64,000 nucleotides of DNA, taken from assembly GCA_905250075.1 (NCBI GenBank), contig CAJNOP010000061.1, forward strand, positions 821,831 through 885,830. The letters are read 5' to 3'. The number at the start of each line of letters is the position of its first letter. Positions within the stretch are counted from its first letter, which is position 1. Below, piece after piece: positions 47,392-59,795 of the stretch. The DNA comes from Rotaria sp. Silwood1. Its lineage: Eukaryota; Rotifera; Eurotatoria; Philodinida; Philodinidae. The translations under genes were made by a program, and so were the position numbers. The notes beneath the pieces are model-generated. The model was given only the letters and a program-made list of their open reading frames with translations. It made no database searches and was not told the origin of the DNA.

Positions 47392-49830
47392 TTTATAGAC
47401 GTTTTAATTCTAAGAAAATCAGCTTAATAATGGAAATGGAAATAGAAATAGGAGTAAAGAGAAGAGCGAGCATTGCTAGTTGTACCGATGAATAAAGGTT
47501 GACTGCTTTAGGGTACTTGATTTAATGCCATTATATGAGCAATCACTAAATGTTGGTATAAAGAATAATGTTTCAATTGATTTGTGACAAAAAATTTTTA
47601 TAAAGAAGTCTGTGTGTGTAGAAGGACAAAACAATAATATAGAGTCATAAAATTAGGAAATGGTACCTTGATCTTGAAATGTTCTTATAATTGTAAAGAA
47701 TCGATAGGAAATAATTGTTTCTTTTGCTTTGGAGAAATCAGTCTCGGTGGTTTTAAGAATAATAAGAACATCAGATATAACTAAAAATTGAGGATGAAAG
47801 TAATTTGTTACACTAATGACGAAAAGTTTTGAATGTTCTAGAAATTTGTCGAAAAACTAAATGTAAATTATCTCTTAACAAATTCAAACGATTAGATTAC
47901 TTTTCTTAATAATATAATAATATATTCTTTGAAGTATCATTTAATAGAATTTAATTGAACAAAAAAAAATGTTGGTAATGATTCTCACTAACTCAAATAT
48001 ACAAATCCATCATTTTTTGCTTATTTTCATAATCAGCACTCATTCTAAATTGAATCTAGTCTTTTAAAAGCATTCTCTTAGTACTGATTTTTATGGTAAA
48101 TTTATTGAAAAGCTTTTTTCCAATAAATAGTCATTTTGTTCAACTAATTAATGCTTTTGATTGTGTTTGTTGACTCATATTCTTATTAAAGTTTTATACA
48201 TTTTTCAATCGATCTTGAAAATCATTTTCATGATAATATTAATCCAATGATATTTAATATGACTTCGATGAAATATATCGAATTATAATTTAGTTATTAG
48301 TGAAAATTAACCACCTATTGCAAATAATTGAATATTTGACTGTCATTCATTTTATCAAACCATACAATTTTTCAATAAGTTTTTCTTGTGAAATTTTTGA
48401 AAGTCTTTCTCAACATTGTTGATTGCAGTGACATCAGTTTTACACAATCATTCTAACTAACTTCACTACAATTTACATATGATTCTTTCATTTTTATACT
48501 CAATTAACATTTTTTGTTTCATCATTGTTATTGACTACAATTTGATCACCAATAAAACTAATCGTATTTTAATCTGTTGAGACACAGATATTTATTAGAA
48601 ACTAGACGAAGAAAATTTCAATGAACATACTTTCGTATAATTAAAAGAAAACAAGTTAAATCTATCAAATTGTATCAGAAATATTTACATCTTTACTTTC
48701 CCAATACATTTTTGAGAGTCACTTTTAAATACGTTATTGACTGAGAGTGTCTTTATCTTACAAAGTCTTTATTGACATTTGATTCTCTCTAATGAAAGTT
48801 CAAGTCAGTTTTTTGTTCGTATTCTTGATGAATTTCAATTGAAATAATTCACTCTATTCATTAATCAAATATGAAATTCAATTTGCACATAAACCCGCTT
48901 GTTTTCAGTATATTTTATTAGAAGAAAAATGAATAAACCATATGCACCAAATTATAAATATCATTCAAACAGATAACGTCAAGAAATTAATGAGCTTTCT
49001 TGACAACAAGAAAGGAAACGCATAACCTCTCGATTTGGGCCATTCCATTTTACTTAATAGAGAATGTTACGAAAACGTATATAGTTTTGTTGTACTTGAG
49101 CTCGTGAATCTAAGTCGATATATAAATTTTGTCTGAAAATTGACATATTTTTGATACGTGCAAGTTTAGTCATAGTTATTGTATGCCTTCTTGGTCTAGT
49201 CTAAGAAAAGAATCTCTACATTTGAGATGTAGATAGATGCCTATCAGCTTACTTTTATTTTGATGAATAAACCATGAGATGGGCTGTATTTTTAGATGAA
49301 AGCTAAGAATAAATGAATCAAACAAGCTTGAGCAATCACAATCGACTTATTTCCGATCATTTATAAGTCTTGTCATTCTGATATTTTGAAGAGTTAAGAA
49401 ACTTAGGATTCGAAAACTAGCGTTCTGATATCAATTGTTTCGTCAATATCCAGAGTCAATATTCATGATTTATATACTCAAAGAGATAATATATTCGAAA
49501 TTAGTACAAAATGAATTACAAATTTGTATGTATTGGAAAACTCTGAGAATTCTTTTTTTGGAAAACCTTTCGCTGCTTCTTCTCAGGATCAGGTAAAAAA
49601 ACCAATTGAATACAATTAAAACTATTTGCATCTCAGAAGTAGAGCGTCTATTCTTACTTCACGTCGAGAAGATATGCTATGGTTATGGCTAAATTTGCTT
49701 GAGGCAAAAGTGTTTTAATTTTCAGGTAAAACTTATACATCAAGTTAGACTTATGGCTCAAGCACTCTAATAACATATAAGTGTCCATAACATTATCTGA
49801 AAAACAAAAGTAATGGCCCAAACTGAGAGT
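47392..49830. other. 2.4-kb gene-free interval
   Basis: AT-rich, no open frame of note and no element ends recognised. Includes the 3' flank of the metalloprotease gene. Confidence 0.5.
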
Positions 49831-50917
49831 TTATACTTTCCTTTCTTTCAGTTGAGTAAGACAGGAGATATTTGATGAGAAATAATTCATCATTTCAATT
49901 TCGCATGATGTATATTTTGGAGCATTTGATGTAGCTCGACCGAATTGATATGTCATAAGACATTGTTGAGCAGGATAATCATTTGACGAACACATACATT
50001 CTTCAGGTATTGATGCACAAAATTTCAATTTGTTTTTATATTCTTCACATAGATATGATAATTCAAATGGATGAACAACAGAAAGTGTATGTGCTAATTC
50101 ATGTGCAAGTAAACCAGCAATTGACCATGGATATGGTCGATAATTAATGAGTGAAGTACCTAAGAAAAACAAAATAGAATAATATATTTTTTTTTCTGTC
50201 AGAAAAGAAAACTTTACCTGATGTAGTACATGGTGGTCCTTGAGAATAGCCTCCTGCAACTAATGAAGTTTTATTTGAAATGAGTACTCCAACAGTATAA
50301 ACAGTTCCAAAAAGTGATTTATGTGTATTAGCCAAATATGTTTGAAATTGTGTTAAAATCTCTGGCATAGCTGTAAAAGAATTACCTCCAACTGGAAATG
50401 ATATTTGATCACCATTTGACCATATTTCTGTGCCTGCATTAGTCACTATTATATTAGCATGTGCAGTATATTTTGATGCAAGTGTAGCTAATTGAGTAGC
50501 ATAATTGTTTGCATTATCCAAATTGTTATTGAGATCAGCTGATGCTTCATTATCAAACACGAAGAAACAGGCCATTCTTTGAAATAGAAAAACGGAAACA
50601 TTAATTTTAAATATTTTAAATAAAATTAAGAGACAAACTTTCGACGAATTGTAGCTGCTCGTACTGGAGTAGGATCGAAAACTAGATTTCCAACTGTTTG
50701 GATACGTCGCGAAATTGTATCATCATCAGCTCGTTTTATTCTATTATTAGTTTTCGATGAAAGTAAACTTTAACAAATAAGAAAATATTTGAAACAAAAA
50801 ACACAGAAATCCTTTTTAAGGAAGTTCTTACCGATTCAATGAAACTCCTTCAAGATAAGCAATAGTGCACAATATTAAGAGAATCACGAGAAAAATCATT
50901 TGGTTCAATTGAGCCAT
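49831..50917 (-). CDS. Secreted metzincin-type zinc metalloprotease
   Basis: 300 residues from four exons: 50917..50832, 50767..50639, 50576..50218, 50159..49831, with matching phases. A signal peptide (MAQLNQMIFLVILLILCTIAY) leads into a short pro-region that ends in a furin-like site RIKR at about residue 40. The catalytic domain has the zinc site HELAHTLSVVH (H211, E212, H215, H221) and a likely Met-turn CLMTYQFG, with about eight Cys, as in reprolysin/ADAM-like enzymes (M12B). The Gly usually found at the eighth position of HExxHxxGxxH is Ser here, and the third His is followed by Pro rather than Asp. No disintegrin or other C-terminal domain is present, so this is a short, soluble form. 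Substrate unknown. Confidence 0.85.
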
Positions 50918-51220
50918 AAATTTTATAGACGAAGAAATAATCTTTCGATCTTTTGGAAGAAAATAACAAATAAACGATATTTTGCACTGATATTTATCTA
51001 AACTTTGCTCTCTTCTTTTTATTCGTACAAATATTTAAGAAAAATTAATGAAGTAGAAAATATTTCAAGTGTATATATACATGCAACATATGGATGTTTT
51101 ATCAAGTGAAACTCTTTTCAATTATAATGTTTTTGTCATTCTAGTGGATATTATTAAATGTTTATTGAAGAGAAAAAATATCATCAAAATTTTTAGTTAT
51201 AATTAATAAAATTATTGTGA
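50918..51220. other. Short intergenic region
   Basis: About 300 bp between two minus-strand genes for secreted proteins. Likely promoter of the metalloprotease gene. AT-rich, no defined site. Confidence 0.4.
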
Positions 51221-51943
51221 TCACATTAGTTTAGCTCGAGAATCAACGAACATTAATGGAAATGGAATAGAACGATCATTTGAACTTCGTTCAATAAAAC
51301 GATCAAGTTGAACATAAAGATCAGATATTAATTTACATGTTAAAATTTGTTTCATTATAAGTTTTTCTTTTAAATAAATTTGTATTGAAGCCGTCATACT
51401 GAGTGCTTGTCGATATACATTTGATAATTGAATAAATGTTGTTTCACATTCTTGGCTTTTTAAAATAGAAAAAAATTCGACAAAATTTGTCCTATTAATT
51501 CGATCAGCCGATAAAAAACGAATTGGTCGATTTACTAAACTTGATGATATAAATTTTAAATTAACATCGAGATTAAGTATTTGACTTAGACGAATAAGGC
51601 CTTTGATATCATCATATCTATAAAAATAAAANNNNNNNNNNTTACAAATTCAAACATACTTTTGTTCACTTCGTTCATGAAATAATTTTGCAAAATTTGG
51701 AAAAACATTATTTAATGCTAATGCATAATATGCTATTTCATATTGATATTGTTGCTCAGTTAACCAACGAATAAGATTTTCAATAGCTTCGGTATTATTC
51801 GTTGTTACTGTTCCTCGTAATGATTGTTGATGATTTTCTGTTGGTATTGATACATCTTGAATAGATGTATGTGGAATATAGACAAAAAGACAAACGCATA
51901 TAAAAAATAACGTTCGTAACATCATAAACTTTTCTCTTATCAC
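51221..51943 (-). CDS. Secreted protein of unknown function
   Basis: 226 residues from exons 51943..51660 and 51617..51221; two bases from the first and one from the second make a Lys codon. A hydrophobic N-terminus (MLRTLFFICVCLFVYIPHTS after an upstream in-frame Met) is a good signal peptide. The rest is helical and only lightly charged, with TEQQYQYEIAYYALALNNVF and KEKLIMKQILTCKLISDLYV; two Cys in the second exon. No family recognised. The only intron contains ten N (51632-51641), an assembly gap, so intron length is uncertain but the coding sequence is not affected. Confidence 0.7.
51632..51641. other. Assembly gap (10 N)
   Basis: Run of ten N within the 42-nt apparent intron of the secreted-protein gene; the gap is a scaffolding placeholder or unresolved bases. 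Confidence 0.95.
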
Positions 51944-54900
51944 TATTTATCACATATGATGCAAGGACGCGAGTTTGAAATGATTACTGAACTTTCTTTT
52001 ACTTTTTTTTATTATGATTCTTATCTTCATTGCATAATTTTATTTAAATGATTCAGATAAAAAAACACGTTGTTTGCAGATGATATTTTCTTACTATTCT
52101 ACTGAAAATACTAATTGTCCTATAAAATCTAAAGCGTTTTTCACTGTAGTCCAATCCTCATTGAATATTCCGACACCTTACGCTATCGAATTGTGTGCAT
52201 TACTTCTCAACTGTGCTAAAAGCTAAATGAGAATGAAGATTAAATCTATAATATTCATGTTTGAAGTATGTTACTGTTGTAATCAAGTAGTGACGACATT
52301 AAAAAAACCACATGACTTCTTTTCTTTATTGTTTACTGACTTACTTGTTCTGAAGTACGAGGGAAATCATATAAAGTACTTGAACCAAATACACTTGTAT
52401 ATGCTCAAGTGTTTTATGTCTTTGATTAACAACTATAGCGGTTAAAATATAAAGAGCTTTTCTCCATTGTTTTTCACTGAAGATTCTTACAGTCAACTAG
52501 AATTCTTGTGTCTTCAATTCCAAACCTAGTCTCTGAAATAGATATCAGACAGACAACATAAAGAATAATCCTTCTAGATAGACATGAAAATTCCTGTGTT
52601 TTGACTATCTGACTTCAACATGATCGTGTTGAATATCGGTAAAATATCAAAATACTATTTCTCAATATGAATAACTTGATCATGAGTGGATCTATAGAAG
52701 AAAAACTCAACATTTATTGCAAGGAAAAAACAACAGAGACTTCATAGTGAAATCTCATGAAGATCTAAAGTCTTTTATTGGAAATCCTTGTAGGTCTTGT
52801 GAAGTCTCTTGAAAAATTTCAATTCGCTGTTGTTGAAGCCTTGAAATCTGCTGCTGTACCCTCGAGTCTGGCATTGTGGATACGGATTTTGGGAGTCTTC
52901 TCTGTAGTTATACTCACATTTATTCACCTACTTTCATAGTCACAATCAGTGAAAGATAATCATTTTCTAACTATGTGTTCAATTTTTTTGTAAAAAGTAT
53001 GTAGCAGCTAGAAATAGTTCATCAACGATGCATCTGTAATGATTTTATTGTTAGATCCATGTTGTAATGCAAACCGAATTATGACATGTATTCTAGAGCA
53101 AAATAACCGAATAGTAATCTAACATAATTGTTATGTGAGTTACGAAAAACTCGCAGCATATATTAGAAAAATATTTAAAACCAGCTGCACAAAAATGTGA
53201 ATTTTGTCATCAATTTAAGACTTAAAACACAAGGATAAGATAGAATGTGTTTCATAAGTCTTCAGGCTTGATAAAAATTAGTTTTTATGCAAACAAAAAG
53301 TGATCTCGAACTGTATGTCTTTATATGATGTTTGAGTGCTCATGTTGTTCTTTCAAATGGCATATTATTGGATGACATGTTCTCTTGTAATAATAAAAAC
53401 ATAAATATGAGAATATTATGATAAATTTTTGGAAATCGATAAATAAGATATCTTATTAAAATAAAGAAGAATGTTTTAGTTTACAAATACACATATTAAT
53501 CTGATAACAGTAAAATGTGATTGAACTATGTCACGTAGTTGTTCTCCGCCGTTTTTTGTCACTTCGTTAGTTCTTCAAAGAAGTTTATCAATCATTCTTG
53601 TATAATCATTACATGTTAGTTTTTTTTATTGTTTTGCAGTCTAGGTTTTATGTGTTCCAACTTGAAAATTGTTTATTCCGTACTTTTTTCTTTAATATTC
53701 CATATACATTTCCAGTGCTCCATACCTCAGTAGATTTAGTATCCCCATTTTGCGATTAAATATGAACATTAAATAATTGACCAACAATGATGATAATTAT
53801 ACTAATAAGAGTACAAATGATGCTGATGACTGATGACTTTCTATCATCAATTTGCGTTAAAATCTCTGAATCTCTTTTTGATTCACGGATTCCAATTCAT
53901 CGCTCTTTTGCGATAAAGGCATGAATAAAGTAAAGGTCAAAAGGACTTTTCTGATGTATTAACTCCTTGTCATAAAATAAATTGAATGCATGGATTTCGA
54001 TTTCGTTCTTAATAGGAAAGTAAACTCTATAGGTTAATGAATCATGTCATCAAACAGAAGATGTCTAACAACTCTTATAAAGAGATCTTTGTGAACTGTT
54101 GAGATTTGAAAACATTTTGATGAGTAACATTCTGGAATTTTTTTGTGTCTTTTGAAGGATCATAGTGCTGAATACCTAAGTCCTTTCTCTCTTTTTGTTT
54201 TAAAATTATTCGAAAAATGCCTACGTTCACTGAACTCTGAAATAGACATTAGTTATGTATCCATTCTTTTAATACGGTATAATCTATTCATACCAATAAC
54301 AAGTACACGTATTCTTATAGATCTTTTTTGGATGACTACACATCTACATAGTTGTAAGCGATTATCTCAATCTACATCTTTTTTTATTCTATTCTACTAC
54401 AGTATCAAGCACAATCATTATAGTTCACGATAGTGCATGTGTGACTACAAACACAACTACTAAGCAATTATTTTTCCTCTCTACCCAAAAGAAAAAATAT
54501 AGCTAACAAAGAGTTATTATCGATGTATATAAGTGTTTCATTTTATGTAGAATAGTATTGATTATTGGTATAGCAAATTTATCAAAACAATACGTGTTTT
54601 ATATAACTATCCATAACCCAAATCGTTTAATAACAGTTGCTGATGCAAATACATCGAAATGATTTATGTTTAGATCCAATAGAACTTGTATTTGGTTCAG
54701 TAGCGCAGATGAAAACCAACTAACCGCATCAAGTCCATCTTTAAATCAATGTGAACTTCTATTCAGCAATCTACAGAACAAAATGCTTCTAATTGCACTC
54801 ATAGTTTTTGTTTCTGGCTCTATTGTGAACTATATTTGAGATATGTTCAGAATTTAGACAAAAAATATATCAATGGTTAAATTTAAAGAAGTTTTTGATA

Positions 54901-57900
54901 CACCAAAAGCATCTATTAAAATAAAAAGATAAGTAGCAACTTCTAAAAATTCACGGTTTTTAGCGAAATTTATCAACGATCGAAAGTAATTTAACTAGAA
55001 ATTACAAAAATTTCTCCTATACTAATAAGAAATTTCGGTGTGAATTATGAAAGTATTTAGCCACTATGAAACTATTTGCAAACGATTTTAATAATTATCA
55101 AGCTCATGAAAAGAAAGTTATCAATTGTTCCAAAATATCCAATCATTTGCACAAATTTAAAAAATCATGAGGAAATTATAGTAAATATAGAATTTACCAT
55201 ATTGACAAAAAGATCTTATTCACTAAAATATAAGTAATTTTTCTAATTACTAAAAAATTTCAGTAAAATATTGACTTTGTGAAGTATTTATTCTATCTCC
55301 ATGGCAACCTACTTCTTTATTAAAAAGAAGTCACAACTTTTGAATATGCAGGAAATTTTCACAGTTTCTCAGCTGTCTGTCAAAAATAATTATATTTTAT
55401 AGTGTAGTTTCTTGAGGATAATATAAAACGACATTAAAATCTATGTGTAATGTATATAATAATTTCCTCAGTTTTTCAAGAATCACTAATATTTTAAAAG
55501 TTAGAATCTTGTTTTTTTTCGAGAAAAATAAATTGATATTTATCAAGAATATATATATAGTGATTTACTTACTAAAGTTTGAATGTAGTTTTGCAGTAAT
55601 TACTAATATTCAGTCAATGTTTCACGTTAAATTTTCGTGAATATTGTGCCTTTTTGAATGTTTAGGTTTAGTAAAAATAGTTAGAAATTTCTTTTTTTTT
55701 TTCTTAAAATTACTTAACATCTAAATGATCTGAAATTTGCTTAGTAGTATATGAGAAATTTTCTTGCAGACTAGAAGAAAACAACGAGATTTCTGCTACA
55801 TCTATAATTTTAAGGTACTTCTCGGAAGTTTGAGTATTTTCGAGTAGACAGTTACGATTTCTTTAACGGTTATTGTGACGGCTGTCAGACTATCTTGTCG
55901 ATATGATTTTCCTGTGAAAAAAATTTCTATAATTTTATTTTTCACGAAAAAGATTTATTGTTTTTGAAAATCTGAATACTGCTGGAATAAAGATAGAAAA
56001 ACATTCTATTTTCTTTATATATGAGAAACTAGTTCTTTTATTTTAATATGTAAAACCTATAGATGTGATCATGTCTTCGAATTTATTGCATTCGTTGTTG
56101 AAATTTGGCAAAATATCTTCGATAAAAGTAGATAAAGTTTACTGCTTGGTTACAAAGAATGTATTTCTATTATTTCACTATCAGATATCTCATCGCAACA
56201 CTTCATATTCAGCAATATCAATTATTGCATTAAAAAAAAATACTTTATTTCAACATTAGTTAATTGTCATAGGTTCTTAGTAAAAAAAATCGGTTCTTTT
56301 GATCGTGAGTTGTCTACAATTGTATTCAAATCTTGACTGATCAAAAGGAAATTCTACAACACCAACAACCTTATACTTTTAATATCTATTCCATAAAGAT
56401 TAAGTATGGATATATTTACTAGTCTCTCGAAAAAATAAATGCAATTTACATTAGTGAAGAATAATCAATATAATAGTTACAAATTATGTTTTCAACTATT
56501 TCTCTTTTATTTAACACATATAAACATTTTCTAGCACACATCTAATGCAATAAACTCTTTCGATCTTTTTATAGTTAGCAAATCAATCATAAGAATTAAA
56601 AAGTAGGCTCGTAACTATTTCTACAATAGGATAAAAAGCAGGTTTTTACATAATCTAAGATCACAGTAGTTTCATAGGCATGCGAACAAACACAAATGTT
56701 GACATATAATAAAGTAAAACAAAAGAATCTGTAAGTTGCTTATTCATGTAAATAGTCCTGCGGTGTAATTAATCTTGTATATTCAGGCAAAATATATAAC
56801 TAACGTTAAAATATGGTGAATTTGTGTTTATGAAATTCTATATGAAAGCAATCATGACTGAGAAAGCCTTTTAATTTTTTTTTTCGAATGTTCAACTCAA
56901 TATTAATATTTTTATATATTAAATATCATATCATCATCATATCCAACCATTTTGATTGTAGTTCTTATATATGATGAAAAAACTTATCATATAACCGGAT
57001 GGTTTCTTTTCCTGCATAATCGTACTTTATTCAGCAGTTCCGATAAAAAAATAAGTACCTTATGAAATATTTTTTCTTTTCTTGCTTGTGCGCGACGAGC
57101 AAAAATATTATATTAATATCGTCGTTAGAAGACACACATGAGTCTGTCATTACTTGTAACCTCGCACTTTCAAATGAGTAAGAAAAACACAGTCTTATTT
57201 GCATTTTTTTTTCTCATCACACTTTATCGAGTGTGACAAACGATGTCGGTAAAACATCTATGGTATACTTATAGAGCTGTGCATTTTAACCATAATGTCG
57301 ATTTTGTTCATAACTTATCTATATAGATATATTGCTATAGGTTACATCTATACATTGACTTTTTCAGAACTATAACAAGTATTTTACTGATGAGATTATG
57401 TACTAATGGAAATTATCAATTAGAATCATGCGAGGAACTTGACATTCTCTACATTTGAAGTTGATAGTGTACATGTGTGTGTGAATGAATAGAAAAGGTT
57501 CCAATGAGAGCATTCATTCCTATTCATATTTTATAGAACCAAGCACCTTCAATTTCTCTGTTAATGCGAAAATTTGAAAGCAAAAACAAATGTAAGCTAG
57601 TTCTGTGTAACAGCGCTAGTAGTATGGTATAATCTAACATGAAATGTTGTGATGTATCTCTGTTTACAAGTCTGCTGATAGTTCCTTTGAGATATGCAAC
57701 TGTTTCTATGAGTATATCGATGTTTTTTTCTTTATGACAGTTTGTTGTAGCTACACCAAGCCCTTACGTATTTTGTTTTGAATATTTCAAGGTAGCGGTG
57801 AAGCATATTATTGCTTGCAGTAAGTGTTATAGAGCAATTATTAAAGTTAGAGATAACATCTTTCTACATATATATATATATATACATAGATACACTTGAT

Positions 57901-57947
57901 ATATACTTCGAAAACAAGCAATCCTACTAAGAGAAACACTAAACAAT
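51944..57947. other. 6-kb gene desert
   Basis: AT-rich with no supported gene. Open frames such as 52227-52445, 54143-54433, 55443-55640 and 56065-56259 have no domain or splice partners. A TA repeat lies at about 57866-57885, about 60 bp before the oxidase start codon. Confidence 0.5.
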
Positions 57948-59795
57948 ATGTATACGCACTTCATCTACCTTATTCTATATTTTCTTGTATTCATTCTGAA
58001 TCAACAACTAGCAACATCAGGTAAATAATTGTACAAAGGCATATATTGTCTAGCACTTAACTTGTAATGTTATTTTTCAGAGAGACATTGTCGTTGTCTC
58101 TCAACTGACTCATCATGTTGGCCAAATGCTTCTCAATGGCAAATGTTCAACGAATCCGTAGATGGACGTCTTGTCTATCCTAAGCCATCAGCTGCCGTAT
58201 GTAATGGTAACACGTATAACGCCAATGCTTGTGCTGTAGCCAAAGCTCAATGGTTAAATTCAGTATGGCGTAGTGATCAAGTTGGTGCAATGCAAAATCA
58301 TAATTGGGAAAATAGTTCATGCTCCGTATCAACAAACAGCACGAAATGCAATCAAGGTTCTGTACCTGTGGTTGCTGTGAATGCAACATTACCTGAACAT
58401 GTTCAAGCAACCGTTCGCTTTGCTGCTACGAATAATCTTCGTTTAACGATCAAAAGTACAGGACACGATTATTTTGGCCGATCAGGAGCAGTCGGATCTC
58501 TACTTTTGTGGCTTCATTATATGAAAAACATGACGCTTATTGAAAAATACTCATCGTGCAATGGTACTAATGTATCTAATACTGTTCGTATAGGTGCAGG
58601 CGTTCAATGGGGTGAAGTTTACAGATGGCTGAATGAGTACAACTTGACAGCGATTGGAGGAGCCTCGGCAACAGTCAGCGCTGTTGGCGGATACTTGCAA
58701 GGGGGTGGCCATAGTCCATTATCGCGTTGGCAGGGTTTGGCTGCCGATCAAGTACTTGAATATGACGTTGTTATGGCGAATGGAGAACGCAAAACGGTTA
58801 ATGCATGTCAAAATAGCGATCTATTCTGGGCATTAAGCGGTGGAGGTGGAGGTACCTATGCGATTGTACTTTCTGCAGTCATCAGAACTTTTCCATCACC
58901 ATATATGATCGGTGTTACATATGGAGTCAATACTAAGAATAATACTCGTTATGCAAGACTAATTGAAAGTTTTATTCGTTTATTACCTACATTAGCCGAT
59001 GCTGGATGGTCAGGTTATTTTTTTATCGAAGATTTGACATTGAGAGGTGTATTTCAGATACCTAACGGAAATTTTACAGCAGTCAATAGTACACTAAATC
59101 AATTTGCAGCCAATAACAGTGATTTAGATTTTGGAAGTACTAATATTTTTATTGTTCCGTCATTTTACCAGTACTTTGCGATAATATTAGAACCGAGTAA
59201 TCCAACTGGCTTCAATGTTTTACTTAGCTCGCGACTTATTTCAGAAAGTATTGTTCGCAATCAACCGGATAAAGTCGCACAAGTGTTCGTTCAGGCAAAA
59301 GGTCAAACTGCAACTGGATCATCGCTTCTTGGAAATTTTGTAACTGGTGGACAAGTATCCAATTTAAAAAATTTTAATAATAGTGTCAATTCAGGATGGC
59401 GTACATCTCTTCTTCATATGGTCTATTCTCAGGCTTGGTTAGATACAACACCCGAGGCTGATCAAAAATACCTAGCTCAACAAGTCTCAAATCATGCAGA
59501 AATTTTAAACACATTATCAATTGATTTTCCGGCAAGCTGTTATTTAAATGAAGCTGATCCAAATGAAATTGATTGGCAAGTTAAGTTTTTTGGTACAAGA
59601 GCTATTTACGATCGACTCAAATCAATCAAACAAAATGTTGATCCAGATGGATTGTTTGTTTGTAAAAATTGTGTTGGCAGCGACGATTGGACATCGGATT
59701 ACAATTGTCCAAAGACATCACATTCTAGAAAACTTCATTTAACAATATATCTCTTAATTATGGAAATAGTCCCAATATTATCGTATAAATTCTAA
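57948..59795 (+). CDS. Secreted FAD-linked oxidase, BBE-like, fungal type
   Basis: 595-residue predicted secreted flavoenzyme of the FAD_binding_4 plus BBE family; members oxidise sugars, alkaloids or other alcohols/amines and make H2O2. Exon 1 (57948-58020) encodes just a signal peptide (MYTHFIYLILYFLVFILNQQ); after a 60-nt intron, exon 2 (58081-59795) carries the whole enzyme. The mature N-terminus, RHCRCLSTDSSCWP then SQWQMFNESVDGRLV, is the pattern of fungal secreted members. FAD site: STGHDYFGRS, with His153 as the expected covalent flavin link. The Cys that makes the second link in plant BBE enzymes is absent (SATVSAVGGYLQGGGHSPLS), so a single bond is predicted. The C-terminal BBE motif YLNEADPNEIDWQVKFFG and VDPDGLF are intact. 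About ten N-glycosylation sequons. The last 20 residues are hydrophobic, a possible anchor. Codon use is GC-richer than neighbours. Poly(A) signal AATAAA at 59888. Confidence 0.93.

Noticed and set aside
57866-57885. TA repeat just upstream of the oxidase as a promoter TATA element
   Set aside because: Simple TA repeats occur elsewhere in the window away from genes; no evidence that this one acts as a promoter.
58180-58410. Minus-strand open frame within the FAD oxidase
   Set aside because: Antisense shadow of a well-supported coding exon.
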